6,202 nucleotides of DNA from positions 1 through 6,202 of the forward strand of contig JAILEL010000331.1 in NCBI GenBank assembly GCA_024687845.1, written 5' to 3'. Shown piece after piece: positions 1 to 3,593 of the stretch. A program made the position numbers and the translations under genes. Source of the DNA: Eubacterium sp. Its GTDB lineage: Bacteria; Bacillota_A; Clostridia; Lachnospirales; Lachnospiraceae. The notes under the pieces are model-generated. The model was given only the letters and a program-made list of their open reading frames with translations. It searched no databases and was not told the origin of the DNA. Within the stretch, counting starts at the first letter, position 1. Each line of letters begins with the position of its first letter.

Positions 1-114
1 CGTTCTCATATTATCACAGAGAACCGTAAGTCCCATTCCCTGCTTTACAACCTTACCACCTTTTATCAACATTATATAATCACATGGTTGAAATTTTTTA
101 TACATAATACTCAT
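1..114 (-). CDS. SPFH/band 7 domain protein, N-terminal fragment (runs off the left edge)
   Basis: Thirty-eight codons are visible, beginning at ATG 114-112 and open to the window edge, so only the N-terminus is seen. A strong AGGAGG (123-128, read on the minus strand) lies 8 nt before this ATG; a second in-frame ATG three codons later is less well placed. The peptide runs MSIMYKKFQP, then YIMLIKGGKVVKQGMGLTVL. The pattern of a short lead, a hydrophobic beta strand, a 'GKVV.QG.GL' turn and another strand resembles the start of Firmicute SPFH (stomatin/prohibitin/flotillin-like) proteins. Those proteins form membrane-associated oligomeric scaffolds, often linked to envelope stress. No signal peptide or strong transmembrane helix is seen in this part. 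The family call is inferred from a short stretch and the remaining domains cannot be checked here. Its promoter carries tandem operator-like repeats, so it is probably tightly regulated. Confidence 0.6.
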   Translation of the reverse strand, partial: MSIMYKKFQPCDYIMLIKGGKVVKQGMGLTVLCDNMRT

Positions 115-133
115 AATCGTTTCCTCCTATTCA

Positions 134-158
134 AAAAACAAATCCAATATTTGTTTTT
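134..158 (-). other. AT-rich hairpin in the 5' leader of the SPFH gene
   Basis: AAAAACAAAT (134-143) and ATTTGTTTTT (149-158) are a perfect 10-bp inverted repeat around a 5-nt loop. It lies 5 nt upstream of the ribosome binding site of the SPFH-like gene, inside the predicted transcript leader. The stem is almost all A-T, so it is weak as a terminator. It could stabilise the leader or be a chance product of A/T runs. Confidence 0.35.
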
Positions 159-192
159 ATTATTTATTTAATGTCTCGCAGCTCTTGTTGCT

Positions 193-239
193 TAGTATCT
201 TTTTGCTACTATCTATATATTAGTATCTTTTTGCTACTA
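193..239. promoter_or_regulatory. Tandem operator-like inverted repeats (two 19-bp sites, 28-bp period)
   Basis: TAGTATCTTTTTGCTACTA occurs twice, identically, at 193-211 and 221-239; the identity extends one more base to give a 20-bp direct repeat. Each copy is an inverted repeat with arms TAGTA and TACTA separated by 9 nt. The four half-sites start at 193, 207, 221 and 235, exactly 14 bp apart, so the middle pair also forms an inverted repeat. The right copy fills the spacer between the -35 and -10 of the minus-strand promoter, and the left copy covers the expected transcription start. This is the geometry of a repressor operator for a dimeric regulator. The regulator is not identified; HxlR-family proteins of Firmicutes and the nearby NrtR-type protein are candidates only. 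Confidence 0.75.
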
Positions 240-245
240 TGTCAA
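217..245 (-). promoter_or_regulatory. Sigma-A-type promoter of the SPFH gene
   Basis: On the minus strand a consensus -35 TTGACA (245-240) is followed by a 17-nt spacer and a -10 TAATAT (222-217, four of six matches to TATAAT). Transcription would start near 210, leaving a leader of about 95 nt before the ATG at 114. The spacer is almost exactly one copy of the repeated operator, which supports a repressible promoter. Confidence 0.65.
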
Positions 246-332
246 GTGTTTTTATCTTATTTCTTACGGATATTTTTTTGAGAGTGGGGGATGGGTTGGA
301 GCTAATGACTCAAAAAGCACTCTTAATTCCGC

Positions 333-374
333 ATAAAAATACCCTCCTTACTGGTTTATCCAGTAAAGAGGGTA
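333..374 (-). terminator. Rho-independent terminator of the NUDIX-type regulator gene
   Basis: Arms at 340-354 and 360-374 form a 15-bp stem around a 5-nt loop (TTTAT on the plus strand). The single imperfect position becomes a G-U pair when transcribed from the minus strand. In that direction the stem is followed by AUUUUUAU (340-333). It starts 52 nt after the regulator's stop codon, so it separates that gene from the SPFH gene. The plus-strand transcript would lack a U-run and would carry an A-C mismatch, so the terminator points left. Confidence 0.85.
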
Positions 375-425
375 CATATCAAACTCTTGAAACGTCTTTT
401 ACTACCATTATTGTCAAACATAATC

Positions 426-1094
426 CTAAGCGTCTATGTCTTCTTTTTTCCTATAGAGGCGGCTTGGTCTATGTGCATCACCGGCAGTCTGATAATCGGT
501 TTCTTCAATCATATCAGCAACCTTCTTTCGGAAGTTTGTCTTATACAGAGTTTTTCCAAGCAGGATTTCATAAACTCTCTGAAGCTCAGGAAGTGTAAAT
601 TCTTCATCCACAAGATTAAATGCAATATCTGTATAATTAACCTTTCCTTCCAGTCTTTTTCGTCCACACTCTATTATCTTCTTATGATCAAATGCCAGTT
701 TTTTATCTGACTCCAGCAGCTCTTCTACATCAATAAGCCAAGCACCCTCAGTTCTTTTTCCAGCAGTAAAGTCCAGTTTTTGAATAGGCACCAGTGCCAT
801 ATACGCTACGGAAATAATTCTCATTCTCGGATCACGCTTAACATCTCCAAATGTGTAAAGCTGTTCAAAATATATATCCTTAAGTCCGGTCTCTTCCTTT
901 ATACCTCTGACCGCAGCCTTATCCAAGGTTTCGTTTATACCTACAAAAACTCCGGGAAGTGCAAGTTTTCCTTTAAAAGGAGCTTCCTCTCTTTTTATCA
1001 TAAGAATCTTTAGTCTGTCATCTTCTATAGTAAAAACCAGGAGATCTACAGCAACCGATGGTTTTTCATAAATTGAAGGATCGTATTTTTCCAC
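426..1094 (-). CDS. NrtR-type transcriptional regulator (NUDIX domain plus winged helix), degenerate NUDIX box
   Basis: A 222-residue protein if it starts at GTG 1094-1092. That start is chosen because GGAGGT (1106-1101) sits 6 nt upstream; an in-frame ATG at 1121 has no ribosome binding site and lies almost on the predicted transcription start. Residues 1-125 form a NUDIX fold opening with EKYDPSIYEKPSVAVDLLVF, with the NUDIX box at about 48-71. Residues 150-222 match the winged-helix tail of NrtR, with the hallmark FTLPELQRVYEILLGK and a basic end (HRPSRLYRKK). NrtR proteins use the NUDIX domain to sense ADP-ribose-type metabolites and repress NAD-related or other metabolic genes. Here the box reads GVFVGINE then RGIKEETGL. 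The usual second G of the GG pair is V49 and the metal-binding Glu of 'RE' is G64, while E67 and E68 remain, so hydrolysis may be lost. Its targets are unknown; no NAD gene lies in the window. Confidence 0.88.
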   Translation of the reverse strand: MEKYDPSIYEKPSVAVDLLVFTIEDDRLKILMIKREEAPFKGKLALPGVFVGINETLDKAAVRGIKEETGLKDIYFEQLYTFGDVKRDPRMRIISVAYMALVPIQKLDFTAGKRTEGAWLIDVEELLESDKKLAFDHKKIIECGRKRLEGKVNYTDIAFNLVDEEFTLPELQRVYEILLGKTLYKTNFRKKVADMIEETDYQTAGDAHRPSRLYRKKEDIDA

Positions 1095-1100
1095 TTTTCT

Positions 1101-1106
1101 ACCTCC
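1101..1106 (-). promoter_or_regulatory. Ribosome binding site that fixes the GTG start of the NUDIX-type regulator
   Basis: Read on the minus strand this is GGAGGT, followed by AGAAAA and then GTG (1094-1092). It is the only good Shine-Dalgarno near this gene's start. It would lie inside the coding region if translation began at ATG 1121. Confidence 0.8.
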
Positions 1107-1129
1107 ACTGCGTAAATTCATTTACAACT

Positions 1130-1158
1130 ATTTTATTATGAGCCCGCTAAGATTTCAA
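1130..1158 (-). promoter_or_regulatory. Promoter of the NUDIX-type regulator
   Basis: On the minus strand a -35 TTGAAA (1158-1153), a 17-nt spacer and a -10 TAAAAT (1135-1130) give five of six matches in each box. Transcription would start near 1123, about 29 nt before the GTG start and just ahead of the ATG at 1121, which supports the GTG start. The spacer holds no copy of the TAGTA/TACTA repeat found at 193-239, so there is no sign of shared control. Confidence 0.6.
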
Positions 1159-1175
1159 TTGTTTTATGTGATGCG

Positions 1176-1214
1176 GAGCAAACAACTTAAGAGTGTGTTT
1201 TGAGTAGTTTGCTC
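1176..1214. repeat. 12-bp imperfect inverted repeat in the divergent intergenic region
   Basis: GAGCAAACAACT (1176-1187) and AGTAGTTTGCTC (1203-1214) are inverted copies with one mismatch, separated by 15 nt. A nested TTGAG (1200-1204)/CTCAA (1212-1216) pair shares the right arm. Neither strand has a T-run after it, so it is not a typical terminator. It lies upstream of both divergent promoters and could be a binding site; the role is inference. Confidence 0.45.
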
Positions 1215-1241
1215 AACCGTGAATAGTAAATACATCTGCAC

Positions 1242-1270
1242 TTGTCATCATTTTCATGTTATATTATATT
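1242..1270 (+). promoter_or_regulatory. Promoter of the two-component operon
   Basis: TTGTCA (1242-1247), a 17-nt spacer and TATATT (1265-1270) give five of six matches to both consensus boxes. Transcription would start near 1277, about 49 nt before the response regulator's start codon. The good -35 suggests basal expression without an activator. The spacer contains TCATTTTCAT (1248-1257), which recurs in the ABC-unit promoter at 2864-2873. Confidence 0.65.
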
Positions 1271-1325
1271 TGTTGTTAGAAATTTTACCGTTCAGCGGCA
1301 AAACAGGCAAACTAGGGAGGTTATG

Positions 1326-1982
1326 ATGTATAAAATCTTAGTCCTTGAAGATGATGTTATGATTGCTTCAGGTCTTATATACGCTATTGAATCTGAGAAG
1401 TATGAAGCCCATCATGCCAGAAGTATCAGCGAAGCACTTGGACTTCTTGCTAAGAATTCCTTTGATCTTGGTATTCTTGATATGCAACTGCCAGACGGCA
1501 GAGGGGATGAAATAGGTAGAAGGCTTAAAAATGATGGCGTTCCAATTATCTATCTCACTGTTGAGGATGATGAATCCGGAATCGTAAAAGCCTTTGAAGA
1601 AGGTGCAGATGATTATGTTGTTAAGCCTTTTAAAATACGAGAGCTTCTTGCAAGAATCGGCAGAACTCTAAACAGAAATAAAGGAACTTCTGATGATATT
1701 ATCAAAATCGGTAATGTCAGAATCAATTCTTCTGAAGGAAAAGTATATGTCGAAAATGAAGTTGTTGAACTTACCGCTCTTGAATATAGACTTCTCCTTA
1801 TTTTTGCTTCAAATAAAGGTAAACTTTTGTCCAGAAATCAGATTCTTGAAAAAATCTGGGATTCAGAAGGAAATTTTGTAGAAGATAATACACTTACAGT
1901 ATATGTTAAAAGATTAAGAGAGAAGCTGGGAGATAATATCAGTATTGAAACCGTAAGGGGGATGGGCTACCGTGTGGGTTAG
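1326..1982 (+). CDS. OmpR/PhoB-family response regulator
   Basis: A 218-residue cytoplasmic DNA-binding regulator. Residues 1-115 are a receiver domain with the acidic pair D9/D10, phospho-acceptor D52 in ILDMQLPDG, T78 and K100 in YVVKPF, so all the phosphorylation residues are present. Residues 126-218 are an OmpR-type winged helix with ELTALEYRLLLIF, an SRNQILEKIW segment, the recognition region VEDNTLTVYVKRLREKL, and the closing ETVRGMGYRVG. ATG 1326 is preferred because GGGAGG (1315-1320) lies 5 nt ahead; the adjacent in-frame ATG at 1323 is only 2 nt from it. The last 11 bp overlap the kinase gene, implying translational coupling. Followed by a kinase and an ABC ATPase-permease pair, it resembles BceR, which induces its partner transporter in response to envelope-active peptides. 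The exact inducer cannot be told from sequence. Confidence 0.95.
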   Translation: MYKILVLEDDVMIASGLIYAIESEKYEAHHARSISEALGLLAKNSFDLGILDMQLPDGRGDEIGRRLKNDGVPIIYLTVEDDESGIVKAFEEGADDYVVKPFKIRELLARIGRTLNRNKGTSDDIIKIGNVRINSSEGKVYVENEVVELTALEYRLLLIFASNKGKLLSRNQILEKIWDSEGNFVEDNTLTVYVKRLREKLGDNISIETVRGMGYRVG

Positions 1983-2796
1983 TAAGAAAGAAGTAGAGAC
2001 ACTTTCAGAGGTTGTTAAGGGATATATTTCTGGTGAAGAAATAGATATCCGTGATAATAAAGAAGGTGCGTTTTCTATTCTCAAGGATGATATTTACAGA
2101 CTCGTAGAATTAAATAAAGAACAGCTTGAGTCCACTTCAAAGCAGCGTGATATTCTTGCAGAATATATGTCTGATATTTCACATCAGTTGAAAACGCCAA
2201 TTACTTCTATGTTAATTATGACAGATCTTCTGGAAGATGCAGATCCGGAAAAACAGGCCGAGTTTATTCATAATATTAAACTGATGCTTGGTAAAATGGA
2301 CTGGCTTGTCAAAACCTTACTTAACATGGCTAAAATTGATGCCGGTACTGTAGAATTCACCAAAAAGCCCATCAATACTTCAGAGCTTCTAAAGGAAGTA
2401 ATGCCATCTATCAGCATTCTTCTTGATATAAATGAGCAAAAAACAGAGCTTTTAAATGATATATCCATAGACTGTGACAAACGATGGACTGTAGAAGCAT
2501 TAACTAACATTGTAAAAAACGCTATCGAACATTCACCTCATGGTACTAAGATTGATATAGACAGCGGTGAAAATGCTATTTATAAATGGATATCCGTAAG
2601 GGATCATGGTGAAGGAATAGACAAGGCAACCTATGCCAAAATGTTTCAACGTTTTGAGTATTCCACAAATGAAAGCGGCTTTGGAATAGGAATGCCTCTG
2701 GCACTTTCCATAATGAAAGGTCAGGGTGGCGATATAGATATTGAAAAACCAGAAGATGGCTCCGGTTCCGTTTTTATTCTAAAGTTTTTTAAATAA
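1972..2796 (+). CDS. Sensor histidine kinase without membrane segments (BceS-like context)
   Basis: A 274-residue kinase starting at GTG 1972, with AAGGGGG (1955-1961) 10 nt upstream, overlapping the regulator gene by 11 bp. Residues 1-60 are hydrophilic, with a linker rich in acidic residues (EEIDIRDNKEGAFSILKDDI) followed by a helical stretch. The dimerisation/phospho-acceptor helix has H71 in SDISHQLKTP. The ATPase part shows the N box (N183 in NIVKNAIEHSPH), G1 DHGEGI (211-216), an F-box-like MFQRFEY, G2 GFGIGMPLA (236-244) and a final GSGSVFIL, so all catalytic boxes are intact. No hydrophobic span long enough for a membrane helix exists, whereas BceS-type kinases usually have two N-terminal helices. 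The kinase should therefore be cytosolic and take its signal from a partner, plausibly the downstream permease. There is no longer upstream frame, because the start lies within the regulator gene. Confidence 0.93.
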   Translation: MWVSKKEVETLSEVVKGYISGEEIDIRDNKEGAFSILKDDIYRLVELNKEQLESTSKQRDILAEYMSDISHQLKTPITSMLIMTDLLEDADPEKQAEFIHNIKLMLGKMDWLVKTLLNMAKIDAGTVEFTKKPINTSELLKEVMPSISILLDINEQKTELLNDISIDCDKRWTVEALTNIVKNAIEHSPHGTKIDIDSGENAIYKWISVRDHGEGIDKATYAKMFQRFEYSTNESGFGIGMPLALSIMKGQGGDIDIEKPEDGSGSVFILKFFK

Positions 2797-2816
2797 TCAA
2801 ACTATATAAACTATTC

Positions 2817-2846
2817 TAAGTGACTGAAAAGTCACTTATTTTTTTT
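2817..2846 (+). terminator. Rho-independent terminator after the kinase gene
   Basis: TAAGTGACT (2817-2825), a GAAA tetraloop and AGTCACTTA (2830-2838) form a perfect 9-bp stem, followed by eight T (2839-2846). It begins 20 nt after the kinase stop codon and divides the module into a regulatory and a transport unit. Its right arm, AGTCACTT, is repeated at 2851-2858, so this DNA may also be part of the operator array. Confidence 0.85.
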
Positions 2847-2850
2847 ATTT

Positions 2851-2883
2851 AGTCACTTTAGAGTCATTTTCATCATTTATGAT
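2851..2883 (+). promoter_or_regulatory. Probable activator-dependent promoter of the ABC transporter unit, with 11-bp-spaced direct repeats
   Basis: A good -10 TATGAT (2878-2883, five of six) has no recognisable -35 at the right distance. In place of the -35 are direct repeats AGTCAC (2851-2856) and AGTCAT (2862-2867), whose starts are 11 bp apart, the spacing typical of OmpR-family regulators bound head to tail. A further copy, AGTCACTT, starts at 2830, 21 bp earlier. Transcription would start near 2890. The layout suggests that the phosphorylated response regulator encoded upstream activates this promoter; the protein-site pairing is inference. Confidence 0.6.
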
Positions 2884-2893
2884 GTAAACATCA
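2871..2893. repeat. Two overlapping palindromes spanning the -10 and start region of the ABC unit
   Basis: CATCATTTATGATG (2871-2884) is a perfect 6-bp inverted repeat with a TT centre. TGATGTAAACATCA (2880-2893) is another 6-bp inverted repeat with an AA centre. They share TGATG, giving three alternating half-sites over the -10 box and the expected start. They could be an operator for a second regulator or a leader structure. Nothing links them to a known protein. Confidence 0.45.
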
Positions 2894-2909
2894 AAGGGAG
2901 GAAAAAACA

Positions 2910-3593
2910 ATGTCAGTATTAGAAGTTAAAGATTTAACAAAAATATATGGTGAAGGAGAATCAAAGGTTGAAGCGTTAAAATCTATATCCTTCAATGTCG
3001 AAAGAGGCGAATTTGTTGCAATAATCGGTGCATCCGGTTCTGGAAAATCCACACTAATGAATCAGATTGGTGGAATCGATAAACCTACATCCGGTTCTGT
3101 TAAAATAGAAGATAAAGAAATAACTGAAATGGACGAAGATGAACTTGCCATATTCAGAAGAAGAAATATTGGTATGATTTATCAGTTTTATAATCTTATT
3201 TCAACATTAACTACGGAAGAAAATATTATGCTCCCATGGCTTTTAGATGGAAGAAAAGAAAACCGCAAGAAGCTTTCTGAAATTATAGCAGCTTTGGGAC
3301 TTACTGAAAGAAAAAACCATTTACCGGGAGAGATGTCAGGAGGTCAGCAGCAGAGAGTATCTATCGGAAGAGCCCTGATCAACGATCCCGCATTTATTCT
3401 GGCAGATGAACCTACTGGTAATCTGGACAGTAAAACAGGTTCAGAAATAATGGATATTCTTAAATATTCCAACCAAAAATATAAGCAGACAATTCTTCTT
3501 ATTACGCATGATGAAAAAATAGCCTTACAGGCGGACAGAATCATAACCATGAAAGATGGCGAAATAGTAAGTGATGAGGTGATTAAAGCATGA
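2910..3593 (+). CDS. ABC transporter ATP-binding protein (LolD/MacB/BceA class)
   Basis: A 227-residue ATPase that powers the membrane partner encoded next. All the motifs are present: Walker A GASGSGKST (40-48), Q-loop Q92 in IYQFYNLI, signature MSGGQQQR (142-149), Walker B AFILADEP (161-168) with catalytic E167, a D-loop in GNLDS, and switch H200 in LLITHD. The opening VLEVKDLTKIYGEGESKVEALKSISF and the length are typical of the class that pairs with FtsX-type permeases, which act as mechanotransmission machines or exporters of lipoproteins, antibiotics or peptides. GGGAGG (2896-2901) lies 8 nt before the ATG. The gene has its own promoter region after the kinase terminator and overlaps the permease by 4 bp (ATGA), so the two are co-translated. 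The gene order suggests a Bce-like antimicrobial-peptide function, but the substrate is unknown. Confidence 0.95.
   Translation: MSVLEVKDLTKIYGEGESKVEALKSISFNVERGEFVAIIGASGSGKSTLMNQIGGIDKPTSGSVKIEDKEITEMDEDELAIFRRRNIGMIYQFYNLISTLTTEENIMLPWLLDGRKENRKKLSEIIAALGLTERKNHLPGEMSGGQQQRVSIGRALINDPAFILADEPTGNLDSKTGSEIMDILKYSNQKYKQTILLITHDEKIALQADRIITMKDGEIVSDEVIKA

Noticed and set aside
280..324. AGAGTG/CACTCT inverted repeat in the gap after the SPFH promoter
   Set aside because: Only six bases per arm, about 33 nt apart, with no T-run or promoter association; likely chance.
239..598. Open frame of 119 codons on the plus strand
   Set aside because: It has no ribosome binding site, starts inside the operator repeat, crosses a minus-strand terminator and runs antisense into the well-supported NUDIX-type regulator gene. 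The peptide resembles no protein family.
387..1013. Two further plus-strand open frames (387-710 and 780-1013)
   Set aside because: Both are antisense to the NUDIX-type regulator, lack convincing starts, and have low-complexity composition expected of a shadow frame.
1242..1322. N-terminal extension of the response regulator by 28 codons
   Set aside because: The extension overlaps the promoter boxes, has no ribosome binding site, and adds residues before the universally placed receiver start (YKILVLEDD). The GGGAGG at 1315-1320 marks the real start.
2817..2846. Riboswitch or attenuator before the ATPase gene
   Set aside because: The stem is a plain 9-bp hairpin with a tetraloop and T-run right after the kinase gene. 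No alternative antiterminator pairing long enough to compete was seen.
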